NCBI RefSeq assembly: GCF_905171765.1
Contig: NC_053389.1
Coordinates: 400,444,645 to 400,508,644 of the forward strand
Length of the DNA: 64,000 bases
Direction: 5' to 3'
Origin: Bufo bufo
Lineage: Eukaryota; Chordata; Amphibia; Anura; Bufonidae
The notes under the pieces: generated by a model
Seen by the model: the letters and a program-made list of their open reading frames with translations, nothing else
Told to the model about the DNA's origin: nothing
The model's database searches: none
Part shown: piece after piece, positions 31,877 to 42,672 of the stretch
Layout: each line of letters begins with the position of its first letter
Position numbering within the stretch: the first letter of the stretch is position 1
Made by a program: the position numbers and the translations under genes

Positions 31877-32633
31877 TGTGGCGAAACCAACCTCGCCACT
31901 GGGTTTTGGAGGGGCCTGGCTACTAGCCTCTTGCCCCAGGATTATGGGCCCTCTCATCAGCCAGGCCTCATTTGTTCACAAAGGACTTGGACTAACTTGA
32001 ACTCTCACCCCCACGAATTAGACCAGGGTTCAAGTTAGTCCATTACGTTTGGTAATTGTATTTTGTGGATTGCGTCTCAGACAATGCTCATTGTGTTAGT
32101 TAATTGCATCTCAGACAAGGCTCATTGTATTTTGTTTATTGCGTTACAGACAGAGGGAAGGGGATTTTGTGTACAATTGCTGGGGAGGTTTGAATACTGT
32201 AAATGCATGTGATTGGCTGTTTTTACAAAACCCTGTGGGTGGTGGCCTTGTTGGAAGATGTGTATAAAATGCGTGTGTGTTAGAATAAAGTGGTTGCTTT
32301 TATACCTTCATGAAGTTTTGGCTCATGTTTGGGGAATGCGATAACTACACTCTTGGGGATTGCTATATCACAATACTCCCCTGAGTATAAGCTCTTGTAA
32401 GAGCTTGTTCATGGTTCCTGCTCTCTGGATGTAGGAGAGGTTCACCCACTGGAAGCTGAAGCCCAGTCTTGGGTCCAGCGTGCGTGGAGGACGGTGAGAC
32501 CCCAATCAAGCTGCGGCGGTTCGTGGGGTCTGCAGTGCGTACGGTGTCAAGTGGAGTGCTTGGAATCCTCTGGAAGCACTAGGAGCATATATCGATGGAG
32601 GAACCCGGTCGGGGTGCTAGGCGTTCCGTTACA
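31877..32633 (+). repeat. Solo LTR of a different element, inserted in ERV-1 env
   Basis: A 757-bp segment starts tgtggcg and ends gttaca. It is flanked by a perfect 5-bp repeat atggg (31872-31876 and 32634-32638). Plus-strand promoter signals are present: tgtataaaatg near 32,260 and aataaag about 25 bp later. No internal genes. It is oriented opposite to ERV-1. Confidence 0.9.
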
Positions 32634-32724
32634 ATGGGACTGGATTGATCTGGAATGATCAGATAAATTAAACACATTCCTTTAAAATCTTGACATCCTA
32701 TATTATGTTTAAGTAACAGATAAT

Positions 32725-33779
32725 CTACAGCAAATCTAGCACTGCTCCTCTTACACCTTGTATATCTAAAAGCATGTCTGATAAGGCGATAGAGGTATGA
32801 TTCAGAGATTTAGCCAAGTCACATGCAATAGAATTTATAGTACGAGTATTATATATAGCCAGTCCAGGCACTCCTAATATAGAGGCGCCCAAACTTGTAG
32901 ATTCTGTACGGCTGAGAAGGGGTAAAGTAGAGTCACAGTCTTCTGATAAAGTCTTGGTAACCAATCTGTAAGCTCTCCTGATAGGGGGTTGACTGGTAAG
33001 AGCCAAAGTCAGCCTGGATAACGCACAGGGACCTCCAATAACATTAGCAGGAATGTAATTGTAAGTGCTGTTACCACAAGACTAAAACCATCCCTTAGGG
33101 AGCATTATATTATAGATAAAACTGGGAGTCACAATGGTCTTATTACAACTCATGGAATTATCCAGGGAGCTAGCAAGCCTACTATTCTTTTTACAAGTGT
33201 TGTCAATATAATCATATACACTATTCTTAGGTAATCCACTTTTTATGTCTCTATTATCACAATATAAAGTCATATCCTGGGAAAAGTAAAACAAGTTTCT
33301 GCTGCAGTCACGTTAATAGTAGTTATTCTAATATTATCCCTGCTATTTCCTAATTTCTGACACTCCCCACAGAAGTCATACAAGGGAATAAAAGATTGTG
33401 TATTGTTAGCCTTTGACCAGACTTCAAGGAGGGATTCATCGGGTGTAGGCACAGCAATAACACATGTTTGTATAAGATCCTGTGGGCTCTGTAAGTTTTT
33501 AAGGCACAATGAACTAACATTTAGGGCATTTGCCATCCTGACTATACTATTCTGTTCAGAATAAAAGGGGACGGGAGCAAAGGAATCTTGCTCCTGAGCT
33601 CTTTTATATACTGACTGATTATTTGGTGCACCGCAGAAAAAACTAATCTCCTCTCGGTGATAAATACATGTAGTAATAAGCCAGACTGGCAAAAAAACAC
33701 AAAGATTAATAATTATCAGCAGACAAACAAATCTCCCAGAATATTGTGGGGTCATCATCTTCAGCCTGTGGCAAGGCAC
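32725..33779 (-). pseudogene. ERV-1 env, surface subunit part and TM ectodomain
   Basis: The frame at 33,779-33,270 begins near an N-terminal hydrophobic segment (FVCLLIIINLCVFLPVWLI, signal-anchor-like) and has several N-x-S/T sites. 33,294-33,082 continues in another frame. 33,006-32,725 carries a TM-like helical region (LGASILGVPGLAIYNTRT). Frameshifts separate the pieces and no furin-type site could be placed. Assignment to env rests on position after integrase and on the hydrophobic/glycosylated profile. Confidence 0.65.
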
Positions 33780-33989
33780 TTTTCAGGGAAACTTCTTCTG
33801 AGTTCCCCTCTTTGTTCAGGCATTTTACACCTGCTTCACCCTCTTTGTCTTTGTCCGTCACTGGAGAAGAAGCCTCAGGGACCCTTTTCACTCTGCTAGC
33901 GTGAATCCAGATTGGAGCCTCTTCTGTGAGAGTCGCTGTTCTGGTGACTGCTACCACTTGGGTGGTCTAAACGGGAACTCAGTCTGTTT

Positions 33990-34437
33990 TCATCCTTTTG
34001 CCAGGCGCTGGACTATCACCACGTCTCCTGGTTGGAAAGGATGCGTAGGTTCCTGTGAAGAGAAAGGAGAGGCGCGAGCAATATCTTGTTCAAATTGATC
34101 TAAAGTTTCTACAACTTTCCTCACATACTCTGCCTGTACCACTTCTAGATCCCCTTTTTCTATCACAGGGGCCTTTGGACCCCAAGGGGTGGGGAAGGGT
34201 CTTCCCATTAGGACCTCAAATGGTGAGTAACCAGTATTCTTAATAGGCTGCATCCTAATTTCTGAGACATATAATACACCGTGAAACATAAGATTGTACC
34301 TTTGATCTAAGACCTGGCATAAAAAAATCTCTCCGAATGAGGTCAGTAGTTGCCTGTGCTCCCCTATGGCCAAGACCATGATATTGTGCAATTAAAATCT
34401 GGGCGCTTGCAACTGGGATTAGGGTCATGTACTGCAC
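33990..34437 (-). pseudogene. ERV-1 integrase, zinc-binding and C-terminal parts only
   Basis: 34,437-34,255 encodes an HHCC finger (HGLGHRGAQAT ... RCIICL). The next block (34,391-33,990 frame) holds IKNTGYSPFEVLMGRPFPTP and HPFQPGDVVIVQRL, the end of the core and the C-terminal domain. The catalytic core between them, with its D,D-35-E residues, is missing, so the provirus cannot integrate on its own. Confidence 0.8.
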
Positions 34438-35464
34438 CTACCGACTGCCATTCTATTTTGTCACTACTGGTAGCCAAATCCTGGAGGCTGAGCAATAGAT
34501 TATCAGTAAGGGTAATGTCTGGATCTAGGGAGGGCATTTGAACTGTTGCTGCCGTTCTAATAGCAGCCTCTTTTGCTGCCTGATCAGCTAGGGCATTCCC
34601 TTTAGCTACGTGCCTTTGTAGACCAGTATGTGCCTTACAATGGATAATAGCAACTTTGCTTGGCAATTGGATGGCGGCCAGGAGATCATGTACTAGGGTG
34701 GAATGTGAGATTTGTCTCCCATCTGCAGCTATGAAGCCTCTCCTCTGCCAGATTACCCCATGATCATGTACAACCCCAAAGGCATACTTGGAATCGGTGC
34801 ATACATTTACATCTTTCCCCTCAAAAAGACAACACGCTCTAGTGAGGGCAATCAGTTCAGCTGCTTGGGCTGACTGAAAAGGTATAGGATTCGATTCCAG
34901 TATAACATCAGGGAGCTGAACCACAGCATATCCTGCATGATAAGTGTTGTCATTAGGGCGGGAACAGGATCCATCCACAAAAACATCAGGTGCTCCTTCA
35001 ATGGGTGTGGACTGTAGGTCAGGCCTAGGTGGGGTATGTACATGTATAAATTCAGTACATGCATGGGGAGGAGGCAAATCATCCTGCTCTCCCTTGTAGC
35101 CAAGTAGGGCATTCAGTATAACCATTGGACCGAATGTGGGTACTGAGTATTTGATATGAAGTTGAGGATTAGATAGCAACAAAACTCCATATCCACTCAG
35201 TCTTTGTGCTGACATATGTTGCGTATGTATGTTCCTCAATAGGGCCTGAACATTGTGTGAGATATGCAGAGTGGTGGGATGACCTAGGGTGATAGGCGTG
35301 GCCATCTCAGCGACCATAGCACAGGCTGCCAAACTCCTGAGACACGCAGGCATGCCCTGAACCTGTACGGGAACCAGTTTTGAGAAAAAAAACAACAGGG
35401 CGGAATTTACCTTCATGATCCTGCGCCAGGACTCCTGCCATGGTTTTACAATTGTCCCTGGCAA
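34430..35464 (-). pseudogene. ERV-1 RT connection and RNase H domain
   Basis: A 345-codon open stretch. RNase H motifs are all present: Asp in DVFVDGSCSR, Glu in AAELIALTRAC, Asp in NVCTDSKYAFG, Asp in GNALADQAAKEA. The connection domain lies N-terminal (ITLGHPTTLHISHNVQALLR). This is the best preserved part of the provirus. It overlaps the integrase finger in another frame near 34,430. Confidence 0.85.
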
Positions 35465-36200
35465 ATAAGTGAAACATCACGCCATAATCGGGAAGGCCCA
35501 AACCAGGATTTGAAACCATTGCACATTTCAAATGACTAAAAGCTTGTAACATTTCATCAGACCATGTAATGAAGTCAGGCATACCAGTATTAGTGGCTTG
35601 TCTCAGAATATTATCATAGCAGGAACAATCAGCAATCCATTGGCGGCAGTAGCCAATCATGCCAAGAAAGGTCAACATGTCTTTCTTGGTTAGTGGGCGG
35701 GGCAGACCCAGTACGGAGGTAATTCTGGCATGGCTGATTTTCCTCTCACCTTTACTGAGAACAAAGCCCAAATAATCAACACTTTCCATACACCATTGTA
35801 ATTTTTTCCTAGAAACTTTGTGACCACATTCACATAACCACAGTAATAAACTAACACAGTCTGCCTGGCAGGCCTCCCGAGTAGAACTACATATGAGGAG
35901 ATTGTCCACATATTGTAGAAGGACAGAACCATGAAGGGCAGTCCCAGGGCGCAGTGTAACGTGGAGGACAATGGAATAGACTACTGGGGCGTCTACATAA
36001 CCCTGAGGCATTCTACACCAAGTAATGTAAAAGCAAAAAGTGGCCGTGTCTCCTAGTCAACTGGGACAGAAAAAAAGTGCATTCTTTAAATCAATAACAG
36101 AGAAGAACTCTGCATGGGCAGGAATAGCTTATAGCAGAGATGGTACGTCTGGAACCACAGGGGCTATAGGTATAATAACAATCTTATTAATATCATCTAC
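35307..36200 (-). pseudogene. ERV-1 reverse transcriptase, palm and thumb
   Basis: From 36,011 the frame reads PQGYVDAP, then LLQYVDNLLICS at the catalytic site, where the usual YVDD is YVDN, then LGFVLSKGERKISHARI and LTFLGMIGYCRQWI. The altered active-site Asp would inactivate the enzyme. Upstream (to about 36,200) shorter fragments of fingers and palm remain with stops. Confidence 0.85.
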
Positions 36201-36349
36201 TTTAATAGGTTTTTTTTAACAAGGTGTCCCCTACAGTCATAAAAGTGAACTGTTCCTCAAAGTCACTGTCCACATGATGAGGTATATGTTCAGGTTTGGG
36301 AAAATATTTTTTGTGATCTAAGGTGCATGGGAGATATGACATCTCTAGT

Positions 36350-36665
36350 GTTAGAAATGTGTGAATTGTATTCTATATGTTTTTGTATCTCTAGGACAGT
36401 AACTGGTTAATATCAAGTTGTTACAAACTTCTTATCACAGGAGCCTCCCCCCTCCCCTTTCTGCTGTTACTCGAGCTCTGTCTATGCAACGCTATGAGGA
36501 GAGGAAGGGGGGCAGGGAGCTGCGCTGTGGGCAGCATGTGTCTCCTATCTCCCAACAGATGCTTTGAATAAGATGTGTGCACTGTGAAAGGATGCTAGAG
36601 TGTTAGCTCTTCGCCTATCTCTACTTCCCTTTTGAGCCAATGAAATAATGCCTGGGCCTCAAAGT
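36350..36665. other. Unassigned block inside ERV-1
   Basis: This stretch (tgttagaaatgtgtgaattg onward, with ctcccccctcccctttctgc) has no coding similarity to retroviral pol and separates RT from the upstream remnant. It could be a further insertion such as an LTR fragment, but no duplication or ends were found. Confidence 0.4.
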
Positions 36666-36674
36666 ACTGCCCTT

Positions 36675-37025
36675 TTAATCTAAGTCATCTTTTGGAAGGG
36701 ATGGATATATCTGTGAGATATTTCCTAAATAGGGAGGAGGGGGCTTCTGGAGTGTAAACCGTCTTATTTGGTCTATCATACCAGTATGGTGCATAAGTAA
36801 GCCCATTTTCTCCTCCCGACTGCATATACTGCATGTCCCACTGGAGGTCTGGACCATAATATGGGTAAGCTTCAGTGTCACCCAAACATAACCCTTTTAC
36901 CATATCCATATGGAAGGTGTCATTAGCCCCTTCCCAAGGGAACAAATTTATACTCTTCATCCCCTCTGTCCACCCTGCCATATTATCCACCCAGGGAGTA
37001 ACTAAATAATAATCAGTCCCACAGA
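36675..37025 (-). pseudogene. ERV-1 unassigned remnant in gag position
   Basis: About 115 codons are open (VTPWVDNMAGWTEGMKSIN ... PYWYDRPNKTVYTPEAP). It does not look like a canonical capsid. A possible upstream start lies beyond the hAT insertion at about 38,611 (MGAKQRK, then a stop), which would suit a myristoylated gag start, but the single N-K-T and aromatic-rich sequence would also suit a surface protein. Identity is unresolved. Confidence 0.35.
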
Positions 37026-37033
37026 CCCGGGCT

Positions 37034-38526
37034 CAGTGGCGTATCCAAGCTATGGCAGCCATGGCTAGTGCCATAGGCGCCAAGCGGGGGGGGCGACAAA
37101 AAAAAAAATATCATGAAAAAAAAATTCCCACCCATTCTGCAGCCACCTCCTTTAGCCCCAGCGCTGGCGGCGGCACGCAAATTAACTTGGAAAGTACTTT
37201 TACCTTGGCTGGACAGTCTGGACTGAGGGCTGGCATGTAGGAGAAAGACAGGCGCCCCCATGATTTTCTATGAATGGGATCGCCCAGTCCGTCCGTGTAT
37301 CTGCTAACTTGCAGAGGCTCCGCCTCCAGCTCCGCCTCAAGCTCCGCCTACCCTCCTCTGCGTATCGTAGCTTCATTTATCCAAGCGTGTCACTCGTGAG
37401 GTGACTCAGTCACCGTGACTGACTGCACTGAGGTGAAGTGAGGAGAAGAACTGTGAGAAGTTGGACGATTGGACCCCCAGCCAGGCAGCACTGCTAGTCT
37501 GCTACGGTACACACACACATCATGATCACACTGTATAATGATGTACTGACATTCTGCAATCTGCCAAGCACTGCAGGCAACCTAATAAATGTAACCTTGC
37601 TAAATACCTAATATAGTGCTGCTAAATATATAGAATAAATAAATTAGAATTATGCATAGATATCCTAAATAAAGTGATTTGTGCAAGTTGTACCTGCTGT
37701 TGCACAAATCACTTTATTTATATCTATGGCTATGCATAATTATAATTAATTTAATCCATATTGTGCAAGCACTATATTGGATCGGCTGCTTGCTTCTGTT
37801 TGAGACTGTCATGATGCCAGGCTTAGGCTATTGTCACACTGGGGCGTTGCGCTATTGGCGGTAAAGCGTCGCTATTTGAGCAGCGCTTTACTGTAGTTTT
37901 TGCGGCGCTATTCAGCCGCTAGCAGGGCGCCTCAAATATGCGGCTCGCAGGACTTTGAGCTTCCACTAGCTGCCCAAAAAGGGTTAAAACCGCCCGCAAA
38001 ATGCAGCTTGCAGCGGTGCATTGCTGGCGGTTCGGCGGTGCTGCCCATTGATTTCAATGGGCAGTGGCGCTTTCGAATCAGTGTGTACACTGTTCCTACC
38101 CCCTCCTGGGAACTACATCTGTGTGGCAGGACGCTCTCTACGTGTTAGAGACATCAAGGAGATGTGAATTACTATGCGTGCTGCAATGCATACTGGGAAA
38201 TGTAGTTCTTACATGAACGAGCGCCGCAAGCCAGGAAGTGAATGAGAGAACAGAAACTAGAACGCCGGAGGTGATATAGATGAAGGAATTTAATAAGTAT
38301 TTACTCGTTTTTTAACAGAATCATTACACTATTCTGTTTTTCTACCTTACAAACATTAATTTTAGGCAACAAAAACTTTAATTGGAAGATTAAAGAGTTT
38401 GACTTGAAGATTTGTCAGCTGTTTTTTTTTTTGTTAAGGTTATCTGAAAGATGGGTTTAAAATATTTTGACAGGGGCGCAGTTTCAGTGCTTGCCATAGG
38501 CGCCATTTTCACTAGATACGCCTCTG
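37034..38526. mobile_element. Non-autonomous hAT element in ERV-1
   Basis: Ends CAGTGGCGTATCC and ...GATACGCCTCTG, flanked by a perfect 8-bp repeat cccgggct (37026-37033 and 38527-38534). The interior carries ccataggcgcc words in both orientations, and a partial TTA-family MITE starts near 37,829 (ggctattgtcacactgggg). No transposase. Confidence 0.9.
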
Positions 38527-38929
38527 CCCGGGCTACATAATCCTTACATGTTTATCCCACATTCGGAGGGGGTGGAGAGACCTTTCGTTGCTTTGCACCC
38601 ATTTCTTATAACTTAATTGAGACGGAGGCAGAGCAAAACCCTCCCCAGCACTGGCTGTACTGAACCGTGAAGGACTTATGTCTATGCACAACTTCCTTCT
38701 CAACTGTCTGTTAGTATTATCCCTTAAAACAGTTACTTGCGTTCACCAGTTTCTGGGTTAGTGGGTCATCCAGGACACACACAATAAAGTTAGTACATTT
38801 TTCACAGTATCATTTGTTGCTTACCTTCAGCATAAAAATTACTTAATGCTTCATAACATCATAACATAACAGAAAGCATAAGAAAGCGACAGAAAAGAAG
38901 TGATAGACAGTGGGTGACAAGAGAAATCA

Positions 38930-39035
38930 AGGTGCAGACTCTATATGAATTCTTCCCAAAAGAATTCATCTGATAAATCCTTCCCTAAAGAATATATCTG
39001 TTAAATCCTTCCCTAAAGAATTTATCTGTTAGACT
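38930..39035. repeat. Short tandem repeat in the ERV-1 leader
   Basis: About three copies of a 30-bp unit with atccttccctaaagaat and atctgtta. It lies between the 5' LTR and the gag-position remnant. No function can be read from it. Confidence 0.6.
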
Positions 39036-39229
39036 TGGCCAGTAGTCTATTTATAGTCTATCTTGCTTAAAGATAGTTACCAGTTCTTTCAGTGTGTCTA
39101 AAGCAGATTCAAAATAGAAGCAACAGAAAATTTTACGGAAAGCATCGGAATGTCCCCAGGCGTTAGACAGGAATCTTCCGTACTCACCGAATTCCTGTAT
39201 TTTCTATTCCGCGGACAGAGCCCCACACC

Positions 39230-39543
39230 TGAAAGTGTTGTTTCCTTCTCAATGCACCTTGATTCCTTCCTTTGTCCCCGAAGACAGGCGCCTGGAGAAC
39301 TTATCAGTGACACATGCAGTATGACGTCAGTAACAGTTCTGTTTATTCCTTGCCATACAGGCCTTTATATACATCCATCCATACATACAAGAACAGCTGC
39401 AGCTATCATTACAATAATGCTGACTAGGAACAGTTCCTTATACAGACAGAAGGTCAATGTATATATAGTCACCCTCTAATATGATGTCACCCAACCTCCT
39501 GTCCTTCATACAGATCATACAGCTTATTCTATTTAACCCTTCA
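39230..39543 (-). repeat. LTR of ERV-1 (5' LTR for the minus-strand provirus)
   Basis: 314 bp, TG...CA in minus orientation, with a TATA box tgtatataaagg and aataaa. Directly downstream on the minus strand is gg then tgtggggctctgtccgcgg, close to a tRNA-Pro primer site. About 98% identical to 31,262-31,575 by eye. Confidence 0.9.
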
Positions 39544-40010
39544 AGTCTCTTGCTGCAGTGGGCAGTAGTAGGCGTACTGTCTAGGGTACGGCCGCTCTGC
39601 TTTTGCACCCTGCTCCCTCTTCTGCTGTGCTAGTGGCTCTGTGCGACCACCGCCTCTTCCTCCTCACTTGTGCGTGTAGCTGGCACAGATCAACCACATA
39701 CTCTCCCTGCAACAGGAGCTCCACCAACACCAGCAGCACCACAACCGGGGCCACGTCCCTTATTTGACGCTCTCCTCATTCTTTGCGTTCACCAACCAAA
39801 CTAACAGATGGTTTATGTCATGCGACTATGTAACCGCCAATAGTCAACAATTAAGTTCACTGACAGTAAGGCAGTGACGGTGTCATAAAAAGGAAAAATT
39901 TCTTGAGGTCACATAACAGTATGACTGGCGAATTTTATACAATTACTTCACGGTCACAAAAAAATGCTAATTTGTCAACCAACAATGTAACAGTATTGAC
40001 TGGTTGTATT
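39544..40010 (-). pseudogene. Composite hAT, 5' part of the transposase gene
   Basis: Continues the hAT sequence broken by ERV-1. It encodes a Gly/Pro-rich start (minus-strand frame around 39,770-39,680), the counterpart of the plus-strand region near 25,090. The block tttgcaccctg.tccctctt is shared with 21,216-21,240. Confidence 0.55.
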
Positions 40011-41300
40011 GGACTGTCACAAATGCAGCAAAGGCCCCAAATGGATTATCTTGCACAAAATGGGTGTTTTTTTAAAACCAGAATATAACTGCAGTATTTA
40101 AAGGGAACCTATCACCGGGATTTTGGGTATAGAGCTGAGGACATGGGTTGCTAGATGGCCGCTAGCACATCCGCAATACCCAGTCCCCATAGCTCTGTGT
40201 GCTTTTATTGTGTATAAAAACCGATTTCATACATATGCAAATTAACCTAAGATGAGTCAAAGCTTGAAAATATGACTCTTCTCTGGTCACACAAGTAAGA
40301 TATGACTTTTGTGTTAATTTGCATATGTATCAAATCGTTTTTTTACACAATAAAAGCACACAGAGCTATGGGGACTGGATATTGCGGATGTGCTAGTGGC
40401 CATCTAGCAACCTATGTCCTCAGCTCTATACCCAAAATCCCAGTGACAGGTTCCCTTTAACGCTTGTATTGGACTGTCATAAATGCAGCAAAGGCCCCAA
40501 ATGGATTATCTTGCACAAAATGGGTGTTTTTTTAAAACCAGAATATAACTGCAGTATTTAAAGCTTGTATTCAACTGTCAGAAATGCAGCAAAGGCACCA
40601 AATGTAGGGTCTTGCACAAAATGGGTGTATTTTTAAAACCATAATATAACTACAGTATTTAAAGCTTGTATTGGACTGTCACAAATGCAGCAAAGGCCCC
40701 AAATGTATTATCTTGCACAAAATGGGTGTTTTAAAAAAAAAAAAACAGACTATAACTGCAGTATTTAAAGCTTGTATTGTATTGTCAGAAATGCAGATAA
40801 GGCCCCAAATGTAGTGTCTTGCACAAAATGGGTGTTTTTTTAAACCAGAATATAACTGCGGTATTTAACGCTTGTATTACTGTCACAAATGCAGCAAAGG
40901 CCCCAAATGTAGTGTTTTGCACAAAATGGGTGTTTTTTTTTTATACCAGAATATAACAGCGGTATTTAACGCTTGTATTGGACTGTCACAAATGCAGCAA
41001 AGCCCCAAATGTAGGGTCTTGCACAAAATGGGTGTTTTCTGAAAACCAGAATATAACTGCGGTATTTAACGCTTGTATTGGACTGTCACAAATGCAGCAA
41101 AGGCCCCAAATGTAGTGTTTTGCACAAAATGAGTGGTTTTTTTTTTACCAGAATATAACAGCAGTATTTAACGCTTGTATTGGACTGTCACAAATGCAGC
41201 AAAGCCCCAAATGTAGGGTCTTGCACAAAATGGGTGTTTTTTGAAAACCAGAATATAACAGCGGTATTTAACGCTTGTATTGGACTGTCACAAATGCACT
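40010..41300. repeat. hAT 5' tandem array, about 95-bp units
   Basis: About nine units with cttgtattggactgtcacaa, atgcagcaaaggccccaaat, cttgcacaaaatgggtgttt and ccagaatataactgc. A TTAA-flanked MITE (40,102-40,456) interrupts it. Confidence 0.9.
40102..40456. mobile_element. Hairpin MITE with TTAA duplication
   Basis: Ends AGGGAACCTATCACC and its mirror ...GTGACAGGTTCCCT, flanked by TTAA (40098-40101 and 40457-40460). Both arms are long (gctgaggacatgggttgcta mirrors tagcaacctatgtcctcagc). Same family as 52,463-52,968. TTAA specificity suggests mobilisation by piggyBac- or Kolobok-type transposases (inference). Confidence 0.9.
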
Positions 41301-41977
41301 TTTTAGCAAAAAAATAAATAATTTGTCCCCACAGAGTCTAACAGATGGATTTACTTGGATTGTACTTTACAGAAAGAAAATTGAATATGTCACCCCCTGG
41401 GTCCCTGAACTCACAGACCGATTCCCTATATTATTTTGCCTTCCCCTGGTACATATGCAGTCCAGGTGCACCTAAAAAATGGGTATATGTTGCCCACTGA
41501 ACTAAAAGAACTAGGTTAAATTATTGTCCCTGGCACATGTGCAGTGCTGGTGCACTGAACATGCACAAAATGGCCGCCGACGCCCACCTAACTAACAGAC
41601 GGATAAAACTTATTTTTCTGTGTCACTGGGCTCAGGGCAGAGTAAAAAAAATGTAGCACTGCACCCACAAAACTAAATTGCTGTAGATCACAGAGTTAAC
41701 AACAAGCACTTCTGATAACAGATAGATTCTTTCCTATCCCTACACTAGTAAGAGCAGAGTGACATGCAGCTCTACGTGACTCCAGCTTATGTAAAGGCTG
41801 GGTCACATGCTGCCCTGGCCAATCACAGCCATGCCATTAGTAGGCATGGCTGTGATGGCTTCTAAGGGCACACAGTTAAACGCTTGTTGATTGGCTGCTC
41901 TGCAGCCTTTCAAAAAGTGCCATTAACTCGCCTAACACCAAACTCGAAACTTTACAGTTTAGATTCGCTAAACCCTA
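41301..41977. mobile_element. Composite hAT, 5' terminal region
   Basis: Inverted counterpart of the left end of the nested element at 21,271-21,560: ccaatcacagccatgcc, ggcatggctgtgat, gcttgttgattggctgc and aactttacagttt are shared in reverse orientation. It ends at the tip cgctaaacccta. Confidence 0.8.
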
Positions 41978-42119
41978 CTACTAGCTACTTCTAGCTGTTA
42001 CTTTCACTGGTGGTTTCCTTTATCACTAGTGGGTACTTCTGACATATGTTTTCTGCTGTTATCTTAAACCGTAATATAATTTAGGTTTCTTTGGCAGTGA
42101 AGGGGTTAGAGAAACTGGT

Positions 42120-42533
42120 TGATCACATAAGATAAGACTTTATTGTCATACTAATTTACAGCAAAATTTGTTTTGCAGCTCACAAGTTTTACCAGCAGTA
42201 ATATTTAGCACTCTCAATGATAAAAATACAAGACCATGTGCACAACAATATATTCATACCCACCAGAGTGCATACATGCATACAGTACAATGATTATATC
42301 AATTCCCACCATCCCCATCCCTTAAATATATAAACAATTCCCCAAAACATCAGTCTAAAGTGTCAGCGCATATGTGCAAAAAAAAAGGGGAACCAACCCT
42401 ATTGCTGTCATACCCCAAAAGTATCTATCTAAAGTGTCAGTGCATATGTGCAAAAACAGAAGACAAGTAACTGGCCCTGTTAGCACACATAACAGCCCTG
42501 GGAAAGAAATTGTTCCTCAGTCTGTGCCTTAAA
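42120..42533 (-). mobile_element. LINE 3' region fragment
   Basis: On the minus strand the sequence runs from a non-coding stretch to an aataaagtcttatcttatgt tail at about 42,120, typical of a LINE 3' end. The RT fragment at 43,727-43,920 on the same strand is probably the same insertion, separated by a repeat and a Tc1. Family uncertain (L2/CR1-like clade). Confidence 0.5.
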
Positions 42534-42672
42534 GAGGTTATCCAACCACTATAATGACCACCTTCCCCCCCAATGTCCGGGCACCTCATATAGATTATAC
42601 TTATTCTGCTCCCCGACACTGTGTCGCTTCTGATCCCTTCATGGCCTCTACTGCATCTACCCAATCATGAAT

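Larger units (their letters stand above)
31262..39543 (-). mobile_element. ERV-1: endogenous retrovirus, defective, with both LTRs
   Basis: Two 314-bp LTRs bound an 8.3-kb provirus on the minus strand, inserted in the composite hAT. Flanks agtcc (31257-31261) and agtct (39544-39548) fit a 5-bp duplication with one change. Order from the 5' LTR: a leader with a tRNA-Pro-like primer site (tggggctctgtccgcgg, about 39,225-39,209) and a splice-donor-like cggtgagtac, a gag-position remnant, RT, RNase H, integrase and env. It lacks the integrase core and much of gag. It is interrupted by a hAT (37,034-38,526) and a solo LTR (31,877-32,633). Confidence 0.85.
19461..41977 (-). mobile_element. Composite hAT element, 22.5 kb, with nested insertions
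   Basis: The left end TAGAGTTGAGCGG starts at 19461 and the right end (cgctaaacccta) stops at 41977. They are flanked by a perfect 8-bp repeat ctactagc (19453-19460 and 41978-41985). The hAT coding remnants belonging to it read on the minus strand. It holds two partial minus-strand transposase copies arranged head to tail (19.9-28.3 kb and 28.7-41.9 kb), joined at a tandem array. Nested in it are 18S-derived sequence, a second hAT (21,271-27,722), an ERV (31,262-39,543) and MITEs. The duplication shows that the outer ends came from one insertion. Confidence 0.75.
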
